Below, one piece after another: positions 34,741 to 46,661 of a stretch of 64,000 bases of DNA. The stretch spans positions 108,083,799 to 108,147,798 of the forward strand of contig NC_089584.1 of NCBI RefSeq assembly GCF_019320115.1, read 5' to 3'. A program made the position numbers and the translations under genes. The first letter of the stretch is position 1. Every line of letters begins with the position of its first letter. The notes beneath the pieces were generated by a model. It did no database searches. It was not told the origin of the DNA and saw only the letters and a list, made by a program, of their open reading frames with translations. Source of the stretch: Miscanthus floridulus (taxonomy: Eukaryota; Streptophyta; Magnoliopsida; Poales; Poaceae).

Positions 34741-36620
34741 CTTAGCAAAAAGAAGGAAGAGGAAGCGACGGTGGTGAAGGAAAGGCAAAGAGACGGGAGA
34801 AAAAAACCCTCTCCTCGCCCCTATTTAATGCAAAAGGACGTGCGGCGGGATGTGGCTTGGCTGACGGGACGCGCCTGCCAAACAGAATGTTGCCTGGCTG
34901 GCGGGGTGTGGCCTAGGTGGGGCCCACCACTACCGCAACTTGAGCACGAGAAACGAGGCATAGCCGCACGCGAACGACCCTCCACCTTCCCAGAAAAGGT
35001 TTGGAGGGGCCCACCGAAGAAATCTCCATCGAGGAGAAGCTAGCCGGTCACCCAAGTCGATCGGATGGCTCAGGCGTCTGTTGAGAAATGGGTAAGGAGT
35101 GGTGGGATGCCCCATGCGGGTTATCCTAACTCCGTCATGAACGACAGACTCGAATTCCACACGAACATATTTGATAGGAGCTCCCCGAACCCGTCACTCT
35201 AGCCATCGAGGTAACTTTACCAACCCCCGTTTTACTTTTCCAGTGCATGAGCATTCATTCATCCATTCTCATGCATGCATTCATACATTCAGTCATATAT
35301 TCATCTATACATTCATCCTATACATCCAAGCATTGCAAATGCAATTGTTGCATCACAACGCTTCACGTCGCATCACGAAGCGATAGTCGTCTCATTCGAT
35401 ATGAGCAGCGAACAACCAGGGTTCGAAGGCTAGCCCACAAAGGGCTTGAGGCCACCTCACGTCAAATATAGCCAAGGGAGAAAACGCAGATGAGCCCCAG
35501 TGGCCCTCGCCCAATCCACTCAGAAGCGAACAAGGTCATCTTGATCTTCTCATTCGATCCTGACCTCGAGCCATGTCCACAGAATCTCCATCGAGGGGAG
35601 GCCAGTGGGCCACCTGAGTCGGTCTCTAGAACATCTCAGGCATCTACTAGGAGGGCTATGCTGACCCTGTTATGAATGAAGGACCCAGATTCCACTCGGA
35701 CATGCCCGTTTGAGAGCTCACCGAGCGCGTCACTCGAGCCATCGAGGCAAGCGACATTAGCTCAACCCCTCCGGTTGTGGAAACCATGAATGGGGTGATG
35801 CATGAAACTCGATCGACCCCTATCAAGCCTAACAGGGCTGGGGGGCTCGGGCCACCTGACCCCGATTCGGGAATCCAACTGACCGCGCAAGTCACGGGCG
35901 GGACAAACACCCCGACCGGTAGGAACACAGGAGTATACGGCCCTAGGAAAGAGTAGTAAGGTGCTCAGCCTCCGACCGACTCACCAGTCGGCCGTAGGTT
36001 CAGGGGCTACACCCACCGGGTGCGCTCGCGCGCACCTAGTAGAAGACGGACTACCGACGAGTTCCCCCCTTTGGGGGTTGGCACCTATGTCTACTCAGCG
36101 TGCCTCCGCGGCCTTCGCCAGTCCCCTCATCAGGGGTTGTGTGCCAATATCCCTCCGGCGCGCCTCTGCGGCCTTCGCCAGTCTTCCTCGTGGAGGCTAG
36201 GCGCCTAAATCCTAATTGGTTACCCTACATGGTACAACAAACCAAGGGGGAAAACATCGAAGTTCCAATAAACAGCCTGCCTCCATGGCATAATGGGCAC
36301 ATGAATTACAAAGCAAATACAAGCTTTCACTAAGCTAAAAACACAAGCCCCAGGCTTTTACAATAACACGCAAAGCATGTGTGAACAACCCTAGGACTGC
36401 TCCACACCTTGGAGCATGAAGCGAAACAAGGGAGTCAAGATTCTTGTTCTCCCGCTATAATGCTCTCCTCCCTCTCTCCGTCCTCTGATCCAGAATCCGG
36501 GACAGAGGCCCGTTCGATATGTACGATGCTCTCTCCTTACGAGAGATCTTCTTGCATCGTACTCCCGTGCTCCCTCAAAAGCGACGACTCAACAACCCCT
36601 TCACGGCTTCACAAAAGCCC
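34741..36620. other. Element A spacer before the 3' LTR
   Basis: No supported frame. The region holds repeated CCTCCGCGGCCTTCGCCAGT-like units near 36100-36185 and a CATTCATNCAT-rich stretch near 35247-35330. Confidence 0.4.
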
Positions 36621-36621
36621 C

Positions 36622-36639
36622 AAAGGGGCTCGGGGCTCC
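36622..36639 (+). other. Element A polypurine tract region
   Basis: AAAGGGGCTCGGGGCTCC directly precedes the 3' LTR; a G-rich tract here primes plus-strand DNA in LTR elements. Confidence 0.5.
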
Positions 36640-37700
36640 TGTCGGGTTCATAAACCCGGGGACCCCAATGGACCCGCTTCTCTGCAATACTTGGTCCAGC
36701 AGGCGGCACAGCGACAGCGTGCGTCTAGGCCGGCCCAGATACACAATGACAGGCCGAGACCATGATCCGATCCTCGACCGGCACCTCCGGCTAGGAGACC
36801 TGGTCGGATCCCCGATCGGAAGGCCTGGTCATAGTGGGACCGTAGTCCGACTCCGACCCCATTCCTCCGACCGAGGATATATCGGACCTTTGCTTGCCTC
36901 TCTTTTCCGACCGACACGGTCGGGGCCGACTGAGAACAACCGACCAGGACGCCTGCTCGGTGTGGGCCTAGGGAGCAGGCGGGGCAGATAAGGTAAGGCG
37001 CTCAAGTCAACCGTAATACCGAGGACCGTACCCTGCCATGCCCTGCGCACCTGCAGTATGGTGCCGTCAGGCCATGTCAGACGGACACTATACAACATGT
37101 CAGACACATCAGAGCACAAACAGTATTGTGGGCACCGTCGTTTGTCGTCCAGGCGAACACTGTGCAGCCTGCTAGGTACATCAGGTCATGAACAGTAAGG
37201 TGGGCGATGCCGGCGTAAACAGTATGGCGGGCGATGCCATGCCGTACCCGACGACGTGGGCGATAAGATTAGGTAGCACCCGTACATACTCTCTCCCTTT
37301 CCGTCTTTAACTTGTAAGGCCACCCCCTTCATCTATAAAAGGGGATGTGCTTTCTCCTAAAAGGACACAGTCTACACGCTCTCAACAGCGGATAAGCTTG
37401 GACACACAGAGCATACACTTCAATACTTAGCACACGTTTGAGCATCTGTCACTCTCTTCCACTCGGATCAGAGTCTGACCGGGCCACTAATACCTACTTC
37501 TCATTTCTTACTCGTTTGTAACCTCATAGTAAACTTCGAGCACATGAACTCAGGAATAAAGTCACTGACGGACTGAAACTGGATATAGGGCACATTGTCT
37601 GAATTAGTATAAATCATATGTCACCGCGTACTAGACCACATCTAATCTTAACGTACGATAAAACTATAAATATTTACTCATCGGACACGTTTCACACCGA
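36640..37700 (+). repeat. Element A 3' LTR (about 1.06 kb)
   Basis: Begins TGTCGGGTTCATAAACC and ends near CACACCGA. It is uninterrupted and serves as the reference for the split 5' LTR. A TATA box lies at 37334-37340. Open frames within it on either strand are shared with the 5' LTR and not genes. Confidence 0.88.
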
Positions 37701-38530
37701 CTCATAGGGAGGTCGATACGAGGGATTGGGTGGCCGCTCTTTGCCTCTTTGTCGAAATTATAATGACTCGGCACGCGCGGTGTGGCAAAATATATACGGT
37801 ACTGCTGTGCCTTTCGGTTTCAGTGCCTAACATATTTTAAACTTGATGAGAGTTAGAATAAAGTGACCCGCCGGATTAACATGACTAGATCAAAGGCCGC
37901 ACGGTTGGATTAGCGATGGATGGGGCTATATGGAGGCAACGTACTACTCTCTATTCAATCAAAAGCATGTTACGTGATCATGTCCTGTTAAACTTCTTAA
38001 TTTTCGGCTATTTATGTGAACATCTACACTGAACTATGAAAGCAACTCGGCGGCATTCATCTTCGAAAATTAAGCAATTTCCTAGATAACACGAGGGTTC
38101 TATTATAGGTCTATAACAAGTTTACTAATTAGCGCTGAAAGCGACTATGCATGTTCTGACCACTTGAAAGATCCAAAACAATACTTTTTTTTTTTTTTTG
38201 CAGAGTTGCGCTAGCGTGTTTTGTTGCTCATTTTAAAGACTTGGTTGACGGGTCATAGGCTCATAGCTTATGGCAACATTAATGTTTATTGCAAGTTGGA
38301 AAAACACCGAGTCACATTATTTGAGAATGATTGAGGACGAGCCTACTGAATCGATGGTGAGCAAGAAAAGTCCATGCTCTGTGCAGTACTGCACACGCGT
38401 GGTGTAGATCAGCAGACAAGGACGGAAGCGAGAGCCCGTCAACAGCTTGGGACGTTGCAGAGCAGAGAGCCATGCTAAAGGATATGCGTGCCGTTTGATA
38501 CATATGTATAGCGCCCTCATCAAAGCTAAG
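37701..38530. other. Intergenic DNA right of element A
   Basis: AT-rich, with a T-run at about 38186-38200. No gene, RNA or element identified. Confidence 0.4.
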
Positions 38531-38776
38531 CCCGTGTTTAGTGGTTGGCCAAATTCAAAAAAAAAAAAAAATGCTACAGTACCCATCACATCGAATCTTG
38601 CGATACGTGCATAGAGCATTAAATATAGGCGAAAAAAACTAATTGCACAGTTTGGTTGGAAATCGCGAGACGAACGTTTTGAGCCTAATTAGACCATGAT
38701 TGAACACTAATTGCCAAATAAAAACGAAAGTGCTACAGTAGCCCAAAATCCAAAATTCACCCAACTAAACACCCTC
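38531..38776. mobile_element. GTGTTTAGT-type MITE, opposite orientation to 8033-8277
   Basis: Termini CCCGTGTTTAGTGG and AACTAAACACCCT. The interior GCACAGTTTGGTTGGAAATC and AATAAAAACGAAAGTGCTAC blocks are the reverse complement of those in the copy at 8033. An A-run occupies 38557-38571. Confidence 0.75.
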
Positions 38777-38825
38777 TAATAAACAGGGTCAACAGACCTA
38801 ATAGTAGGTCGCGCAAAAAATCAAC

Positions 38826-38963
38826 GGCCTGATCGTTTGGCCGTGGCTTGTCGTAAACGGTCGTAAATTTTCAGCTGAAACAGTATTTTTCTCTCACACA
38901 AACCAGCTAGCAGTACTTCTTCACGAACCAGCAACGATACGAACCAGCCAACCGAACAGGCTT
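38826..38963. mobile_element. MITE of the CCTGTTCG family
   Basis: Starts GCCTGATCGTTTGGC and ends CCAACCGAACAGGCTT; core AACAGTATTTTTCTCTCACA. Ends approximate. Confidence 0.65.
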
Positions 38964-39845
38964 GGATTGCCGGGCAGAATATGACGCTATCCCAATCAAC
39001 TTGCACGATTGATGCGTACTCAACAGTTGGAAATTAACTCTTGCTGATCTTCGTGGGAGAAGAAATAAACTCTCAGGACACGACATGAAATTAAATGTCT
39101 ATAAAACTATAGAATAAAACTTTACATTGGAAATGAGTGTTTCATCTAAGCTTTCATTGTCTTAGCAACGACGCCATGAACTATCCACTAAGACTGGCCT
39201 CGTTTTCTCTCGCTTCATTTCCGTGCAGTGCTGCCACGAGTGCATGCATGTACCCCAGTACGGGTCAACACGCACGGCCTTGTCAACCGAGACAACTGCT
39301 CAAGCTAGCTGCTTCGATCAGCTGTTCCTGATGATAAGCATGAACGGGGAGAGTTAGGAGGCAGGAACCAGGAATACAGGAGACTCAAGTGGATTGCCAG
39401 CAGTAAAAAGAGGCGGCTACGTACGTGGTCCCGTGCGCGCGAGAGAGAGGCGAACGTGGGTGGAAACATTCCACACGCCACCACGGCGAGGAGCACCACA
39501 CAGGTGTATGTCCGGGGCGCAGGCCAAGGAGACACCCATCACCTCGCCCGGCACTTGCTCGACCGGATAAGCGTGCCCCTCCCTCCTGCTGTCCTCCTCG
39601 GCGCACGCGCACGTATAGCGCCACACAGCATCAGCGCATAGTACGTATTGTATTGTTGCTAAAATAAGCAAGCCACTTGTATTCCATTTTGTTTGCCTTG
39701 AGTGAGCTCATCATTCCCCCTTTCCCGTGTTTTGTCTTTTCGATGTTCGCTTTGACCTCACCATAGGCTTCCCTGCTGCGTCACGTAGTACTCACTTTCT
39801 CCGGCCTAAGTTGAGTGTACAACGAGTTGCACACCTCTCTTTGCC
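38964..39845. other. Upstream region of the Aux/IAA gene
   Basis: Probable promoter DNA, GC-rich between 39400 and 39640. Short overlapping frames have no family match. No transposon recognised. Confidence 0.4.
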
Positions 39846-39847
39846 TA

Positions 39848-39857
39848 ATATATATAT
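39848..39857 (+). promoter_or_regulatory. Possible TATA box of the Aux/IAA gene
   Basis: TATATATA about 80 bp upstream of the ATG at 39934, a usual distance for a short 5' UTR. Not tested against transcript data. Confidence 0.3.
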
Positions 39858-39933
39858 CATCCTATTCTAAGAGGGGTGGTGTTATTTTTGACTCTTGAAG
39901 CCCCCCGAATTAGCTCACCAAGAACCACACTCC

Positions 39934-41941
39934 ATGGGAGACTCCAAAGCAAGAGAACCTCTTCCCCGGCTGCTAGATCTTATCCCGGATGGGAAACAGT
40001 GGAAGGGGAGGGAAGCACAAGGCGCAGGAAGATCAAGGAACACAGGCTTTGGGAGCGAGGAGGACAAGCAGCTAGAGCTCAAACTCGGTCCTCCGGGTCT
40101 CCTAAAAGAAGGGACGACAGCAGCAGCAGCGTCAAGAGACGAAGGGATACGGCGAGAGATTCCGGCTCTCTCGCTTGGTTGCTTCCCGCATAAACCCTCC
40201 AAGCCTGCAGTAAACACTACTGCAACTGGGACAAAGAGGGGGTTCTTAGACACCATTGAGGCCAAAACAGAAGGTACCTAGCACCTTATTAGCTGTATTC
40301 TTGTCTTGTCCTCTTGTTTACTAGAGATTAGGAACATAGAAACGGAATAGTCTTTTGTTCTGTTGCTCAAAGCTAGCTCTATGATAGTATTTTGTTCTGT
40401 TGCCTGAAGATTGTAATGATATACTTTGTTCTATTGTTTAAAGGTCGTGATGAGCAGAAGCAGCAGGCTGGAGCTGGATGTGGGAACGAACTAGCACTGG
40501 ACGAGAAGATACCAGCCGCGAGCGAGAGAAAGAAAGGATTCTGCCCGCCAACATCACAGCATGCCCCTCCTGCTGCAACTGTGCACAACAGACCACACGC
40601 CCAGGGAAGGTAATAATGGTAGCCATAGAGATGCTTTGTTTTTACTAGGTCAAAATGAGGTCCCTTTACTTTCTTGCCCAAAAGTTGTTCACTTCAGGTT
40701 GTCAAATCATATCATTCTTTTTTTTTCCCCATAAAAGGTGGTCTGCAATGAGTTTTTTTTTGGGTGGTTTTATCATTTCCTAAACTTGTGGTTTTGAACT
40801 TTTCGGTGTAGCTTTACGCCTTTGAGCACTTCTCTTTTGGACTATGGTCGCTATGGTATTCTTGTTAGCACAGTTGCACTGCATAAGTTGAAAGTGGATA
40901 ATAATAGAATCAATCATTCGACGTCTAACATTATCAATGGTATAGTCAGCTATACTACTTCACAGACAGACTAACTCACCGGCCCTGTATCTGGTACAGA
41001 AGGCCTTCAGCTCCGGTTGTCGGTTGGCCTCCAGTCAGATCCTTCAGGAGAAATCTTGCTCATGGCGGTTCATCTAAACAATCCACTGAGCCACATAATA
41101 GTGAAGCTAGCATGAAGGAGAAGCTTGCCTGCAAGAAGAATCCTCTTGTAAAAATCAACATGGACGGAATCCCCATTGGAAGGAAAGTAGACCTTGGAGC
41201 CTATGACAGCTACGAGAGGCTATCATTGGGCGTCAAAGAGCTTTTCCATGGTTTTCTTGAAGGTGCAAAATCAACAATCAGTTCGCATGAAACAATTACT
41301 TAGATTCATTTTAGAGCTTTCAATTTGTGCGCCTTTACAACACGAAGTTGTAATCTTCTTTCCTTTAACACTGTGTTTTGCCTATGTTGCAGCTCAAAAG
41401 GATCTATCTAGTGCTGGAAGTACACAGCTAGGGGCCACTGAAAAAATATTTTCTCAATTATTGGATGGGTCTGGTGAATATACTCTAGTTTACGAAGACA
41501 ATGAAGGAGACAGGATGCTGGTAGGGGACGTGCCGTGGAAGTAAGCTTCTTTATTTGTCATGTACAATTCAACAACACCCTACCAACATAAAAAGGAAAA
41601 TGTTATAATCAGCACCTCCAACTCAGTAAACATGTTGATTCACGTGCCTTCTCTAAAATTGAATCATCAAATACTGCTAACACTAACTTGAAGTTTGAAA
41701 TATAATACAAGTCTTTCTGTGTATGTAATCCCTGCAGTGTATTTGTGTCAACTGCTAAAAGGCTGAGGGTTTTGAGGAGCTCAGAGCTTTCCCATGGTTT
41801 GGTAAGCACAAGGCCACCTCAAGTGATGTGTCCGGCTTTCTGTTACATGTTTGATTGCTCCAAACTAAGCATGACCTTCCTTTTAATGCTCTTCCTTTTT
41901 TACAGATTGCAGTAGCTCCTAGAAGAGGACCAGATTGCTGA
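39934..41941 (+). CDS. Aux/IAA auxin-response repressor, 338 aa, six exons
   Basis: Coding exons fit GT-AG rules with phase kept throughout: 39934-40273, 40444-40609, 41000-41262, 41393-41540, 41738-41801, 41906-41941. All four family domains are present. Domain I: the EAR repression motif LELKLGPPG (residues 47-55), which recruits TOPLESS co-repressors. A KRGF box lies at 101-104. Domain II: the degron VVGWPPVRS (175-183), which binds TIR1/AFB in the presence of auxin and leads to degradation. Domains III-IV (PB1, about 217-325): [10 protein letters not shown] with the conserved lysine, [31 protein letters not shown] and [12 protein letters not shown]. These mediate binding to ARF transcription factors in the nucleus. 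The protein is long for the family because of the linkers around domain II. The C-terminal [16 protein letters not shown] pattern is nearer the IAA12/18/26-type than the IAA8/9-type, as far as I can judge. It appears intact; the specific paralogue is not assigned. Confidence 0.95.
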
Positions 41942-42532
41942 AAGCCTGAAACAGTGACAAAATTCTATCATTTGGAATGTGAGCAAACTGAACCCGGACC
42001 ATTCCCCTTCTGTGATGTGATGATACCTAATTTTTTGCCTGTAGAGACTAGTCTAATGAGATGAACTAGCATTTAAGATGCATGGAGAGGTCCTGGATAT
42101 TTTGTAAATTAGGCTACCATGTGATTCGTTGCTGTAGAGTAGTGTCCTATTGTAATTCTACATGGGCACTGGACTTCTAAGAGAAAGTTCGCAAATGCAA
42201 GATCTACCAATGTAAAATTACTTGTTCTGTGCGACAGATTTGTAATCCCAACATGCAAATCTAATGTCCAGACCGCAATCGTTAGTAGTACTCACCAATG
42301 TGCTAAAGAGAACACTGACATGCTAGCGTCACTGCGACATGGCATCTACAGAGTAGCAATTTCATGTGGTATTTTCAATTACTCTAGGGCACACAAAAAT
42401 TGGGAAAAGAGCAAGGTGTCCACTTCTAACCTCCCCCTTCAAATGTTGTCTCAAGCACCATAAGCAATAACAAACCATAGAAGCAAAGCATGTGCTAGTG
42501 CCTTCATGGCTGTTGAGTACCAAATTGCTATC
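41942..42532 (+). other. Aux/IAA 3' UTR and downstream DNA
   Basis: AT-rich sequence after the stop codon. The first 250-300 bp is likely 3' UTR. No other feature. Confidence 0.4.
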
Positions 42533-42540
42533 CTATATGC

Positions 42541-42712
42541 CAGTAGCAGACCCAAAGCTTTCTAGGAGCTTGGGCGGTTTAGTAGTGGGCTAAGCAGCTA
42601 AGCAGGCCTAATCTCCTCTATATATGGGCTACACAATAATTAGATCTAGTGGAGTTGAACACCAAGGAGCCTGGGCGAAGGTCCAGGGTCGCCAGGCCTT
42701 GGGTTGCCAGTG
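42541..42712. mobile_element. hAT-type MITE, 172 bp, with 8-bp TSD
   Basis: Ends CAGTAGCAGACCCA and TGGGTTGCCAGTG are imperfect inverted repeats. CTATATGC is duplicated at 42533-42540 and 42713-42720. Confidence 0.82.
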
Positions 42713-42722
42713 CTATATGCCA

Positions 42723-44124
42723 ATAGTGTCAGGACTGTGACTTCACACACGAGGGCAACTAGTCCTTTTGTTTGCTTGTAAAGGAATCAGTGAATCACAC
42801 AATGTCTTCGCTTCTCATGAGTATATAACATTATCCAGGTCTTAAATAATTACATGGACCTGATGACACCAGATGCCAAACCTGGAAGTTACCTCCAAGC
42901 TGCCCTGGTGGCCCAGTGACCATACCCCCAGAAGCTCTCAAAGAAGTCAAGATAAACAGAAGGTGGCATTGGTTTTCTAGCATGATAGAAACACATCAAG
43001 TGACACTTAAGTGCTTATCACCGTTCGTGCAATCATTCCTATCACTTGAAAAGTGGAATATTATCGATGCCAAACTTCATGCAAATTTCAACAAAGCAAG
43101 CTTCATCCTTTCTGCACAGTTTTCACAAACAAAACTTAAGAACAGCTATGTACGGTACAGCAGAGGACTTAAGTTGCAAGGTAAGCATGGAACCAGATAT
43201 TACGAGTAGAATCCTACGGTGTTCAGCTGTTGAAAAAGGGAGGTCCAAAATAAGACAAATATCTTACCCAAAAAATAAACTGCCAACTAGTCCTCACAGA
43301 CTTGAAGCACCTTCAGCCTCCTGAGAGTCCTCTTCTAGAGAGCAATATTCACCTGGATGCTTCAAGGCCTAGGAATTGGGGACAAATGAAATGTCTTTGT
43401 CACTGGACCATCACTAAATTCCGGACAGCAGGAAAAGTAGAAGAGATGGGGTGAATTACAAAAGGATCTTAGCCCATTTTGCAATATCCTTGCCTGACAT
43501 CTGTATCTGCAGTGTTGTGAGTTCATGTTGCCGCTTGCAGTTCTAATGTATATTTACCTGTCTGTATGGAATAAACATTATACTTCTTTTCGAAGCCGAG
43601 TTCTGTTGTACACTTGTGCTAGTGAAAGAAAGCCACAAAAACAGATCAGACAGCCCAAATTTCAAAGCCAACGTTGTTTGGAGCACCTTCCTGTAGTTGA
43701 GTTATAGATTAACAGTACAAAAATTAACCCAGAAACCAATAAATAAAGAAATTATGCAACAGGACAGATAAGTGTAAAGTTGCACACGCAATTGGCATCA
43801 TCGACAATTAGGCATTCCAAGATCGACACATCAAATGAAAGAAGGCGATATAGTTTATATAATGATAATCCATAAATCCTAATGATATACTAGCACATGT
43901 GAACATCTCATAGACATTAACCTTTACACACAAGGTGAGGCCGTGTAACTAGTTCAGTTCCCTTTCCCTGTATTGCCAGATTTTCAATGCACTGGCATAA
44001 AAAACGAATGGTTGTGTCTGTGCAACAAGCTCAGTGAACAGTGTCGATATTTTTTTCTCACACGCAGAGAGCTGTGTATCGGTATATTAAGAAGAGATTC
44101 AAGAACAAGGAGAACAGTGTTGGT
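42723..44124. other. Unassigned region
   Basis: Moderately AT-rich. Two plus-strand frames near 42916-43324 have no recognisable domain. It could be an old 3' UTR or intron of a lost gene. Nothing supported. Confidence 0.4.
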
Positions 44125-44129
44125 ACTAT

Positions 44130-46062
44130 TGTCGGATACCGTGAGAAGAGGTACCCTAAGCAAGATCCAAAAAACGACTGCTTAGACTTCGTAAAGATCG
44201 AAACCAGCTAAACGCTGCTGGCCTCGGCCAATTGTCCGACTCGCCCGAGGCCCCATCGCCGCGAGCCTCGGCCGACCCTCCGCTTCGCCCGAGGCCCCTC
44301 ACCACGGGCCTCGGCCGATTCCCCGTCAAAGGCCTCGGCCGGGCCACCGACCCTCTGTCTCGCGCAAGGCGGACTCGGCAGCACTCCGCCACCTCTTCCT
44401 TCTCCCGTCCCTCTGGCAAAACGTCGTGTCACGACAACTCAGCCAACTGCTGCCCCTGACAACAGCCGCACGCCCGGCACAGTACAGCAGAATGGCCGAT
44501 GGGACAGGAGGCAGGACTGGGCAGGGGTTACCCGCCACTGTACTAACCACCGTGACGCCCATGCCTCACTATGCTGCCAACTCCTGCACCGAGGACAATG
44601 CAGCGTGGGGAGCCACATCTGGGCTACTGTAGCCTCGGAATCAGTACCCAAGGCCAATAACTCCCCCCAAGGACCTCGACAGTTTGCTTCACGGGCTCGG
44701 CAGCCTGAGGGTCCATGACCACCGAGCCCCCCGCGATGGCTCGGCCTCGGTATAGCCGCTGCCCCCTACGACGTCATTACACGGCAACCCGCACGTCGCC
44801 CGCCATGTCCTGCATCAAGCCGTACTGGAGCCCCACGACGCACAAGACCGAGTACGACCAGCATGTCACTTCCGCACGTCCCATCGAGGCGCTCAACCAC
44901 TCCGACAAATCACACGACGGCGCAGTGCAGCGACGTGGCAGACCAGACGTCCGACACGTCAGCACCCTGCCATCCACGACGGGACTGTGCAAGGGTTACC
45001 GGCTACTGTGCTGCCTAAACTCCTGCACCAAGGACGGACACGACGTGGGGAGTCAGAACCGGGTTCCTGTGACCTCGGGGCCAGCGAACCGACCGCTCCG
45101 CCCCGCTCGAGACCCCCGATGAGCCTCGGATTCCGCCTCGCCCGAGACTCCCGGTAAGGCCTCGGGCGAACTGGCCATGCTCCGCCTCGCCCGAGGCTGG
45201 GCTCGTCCCGCAATCTCGTCACCTCCACCTCAAAAGTCACTCTGGCAGGCTATCGCATCCAATTAATGCACCCAGCTGCCCTCACTACGAAAGTCACGAT
45301 CGGCAGTATGCCGCGACAGGACAACGATCAAATCGCCTTTTTACCATCCCTTACTGACGATACAGGGCACCGTATCCTGTAGACGCATGTTCGGCACTGT
45401 TCCGCCCAAATCAACTATCGGCGATGGCCGCCCAGACCTCACATTGCCACCCGCTAAAGGCCTCGGCACAGCAGGCCTCAGCACAGTGGGTCTCGGCCTC
45501 AGCGCGATAGGTCTCGACACAGCCTACTACAGCAGCCACCAGGCCTCGGCATTTCACCAAGTCAACAAAAGTACAAGAGCGCAGCATGTCGTCAGCCTTG
45601 GAGACCATACCGACTAGACATCGACTGGAACTCCCACGACGCCATACTGCTTCAGGGAGCGGAATACGTCAGCAAATAGTAGCCTTCTCATGTACCTCTC
45701 GCTTCCTCCTTGTAACTATAAAAGGAGGTAGCCAGGGCCATTTCTGGGGGGGGGGGGGGCAGAAGGACAAACACACCGATAGAATCACGCACTTCCACGC
45801 TGCTTGGGAGCAACGTCCCAAGCAGTTCGCACCACCCTCGCCGAGACCTGGGGCTAGCTCCCTCTCTCACTCAGCTTGTAACCCCCTACCACGAGCACTC
45901 CGGTGCAAGGAATACAAGATCAATCTCTCAGACTGGACGTAGGGCCTCGACTGCCCGAACCAGTATAAACCTTGTGTCTCTTTGCATCACCATCCGGGAT
46001 TAGGGACACGCAGTACAAATTCACTCGTTGGTTGAGGGACCCCCGGTTCCAAAACACCGACA
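44130..46062 (+). mobile_element. Solo LTR of a gypsy-like element, 1933 bp
   Basis: Begins TGTCGGATACC and ends AACACCGACA. The perfect 5-bp duplication ACTAT flanks it (44125-44129 and 46063-46067). The first two-thirds are crowded with GCCTCGGCC / CGCCCGAGGC motifs in both orientations. A TATA box (45717-45723) precedes the probable transcript start. No internal domain remains, so the element was lost through LTR recombination. Open frames inside are not genes. Confidence 0.92.
45717..45723 (+). promoter_or_regulatory. TATA box of the solo LTR
   Basis: TATAAAAGGAGG context, about 340 bp before the LTR end, like the TATA boxes in element A's LTRs. Confidence 0.6.
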
Positions 46063-46067
46063 ACTAT

Positions 46068-46533
46068 CCACTGTTCTTTTGTTAGCTCTGGCTCTAGCTA
46101 CCACGTATAAGGTCACTGTTATCATTTTCATTAAGCAAGAGAACTGAATTAAAGAACATCCATGGTTAATATCAAGCCACACCAGCTGGCCTCTTTCTAA
46201 TGGCATATGGTTTGGCAGTTTATTTATTTACCCCACCAATAATTTCATGACATGTTTATCTCTCTCTCTCACACACGCACAGGCACGCACCCATCCACCA
46301 ACCCCATATACTCAGAAGCATGCCCTCAAGTAGGATAACCTAAATACAATAAACTAGCAATTTGATCGCAAGAGAATATGTAACATATTATAGTCAGGGA
46401 ATGATCACACCAGTAAATGCAACCCGTGTCGGCTTGATGACTAGCATGAGTTCAACTAAATTTGAAGATGCAAGATATTAAAAAACAATAAATGGCACAT
46501 AAAAAAATGGCGAAACAGTTCCTTTACAGCATA
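46068..46533. other. Unassigned intergenic DNA
   Basis: Contains a short CT/CA microsatellite at about 46258-46277. No gene seen. Confidence 0.4.
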
Positions 46534-46661
46534 GGCCCCGTTCGCTTGGAGGAATTCTGGAAGAATCTGAATGAATCTGGAGGAATTTGTGAGAGGAAAA
46601 CACTGTTCCGGATGAAAAAATAAGCGGATCAAGCCGGGTTTAAAGACACGCGAACGGGACC
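46534..46661. mobile_element. MITE of the GTTCGC family, 128 bp
   Basis: Termini GGCCCCGTTCGC and GCGAACGGGACC; core GAGAGGAAAACACTGTTCC. ATA on both sides is a possible 3-bp duplication. Confidence 0.7.

Larger units (their letters stand above)
8435..37700 (+). mobile_element. Element A: Ty3/gypsy Tat-type retrotransposon, interrupted by nested insertions
   Basis: The 3' LTR (36640-37700) matches two blocks, 8435-9028 and 21347-21969, that together form the 5' LTR split by element B. The internal region starts with a primer binding site at 21970 and encodes degenerate gag, protease, reverse transcriptase, two RNase H regions and integrase (25800-30722), followed by about 5.9 kb that contains an antisense frame. 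Domain order PR-RT-RH-IN and the sequence style (DGGSSLNI protease, YVDDIVVK reverse transcriptase, extra RNase H) fit the Tat lineage. Stops and frameshifts are frequent, so it is dead. No target duplication was recognised at its outer ends. Confidence 0.88.

Noticed and set aside
39876..40193. Alternative 105-aa frame over exon 1 of the Aux/IAA gene
   Set aside because: Different frame; the Aux/IAA frame has the EAR motif and splices in phase to all later exons.
42916..43324. Two plus-strand frames of 97 and 92 aa
   Set aside because: No recognised domain and composition like random AT-rich DNA; left as unassigned.
44156..45942. Several open frames of 70-135 aa on both strands
   Set aside because: Inside the solo LTR; composition follows the CCTCGG motif array and no family matches.
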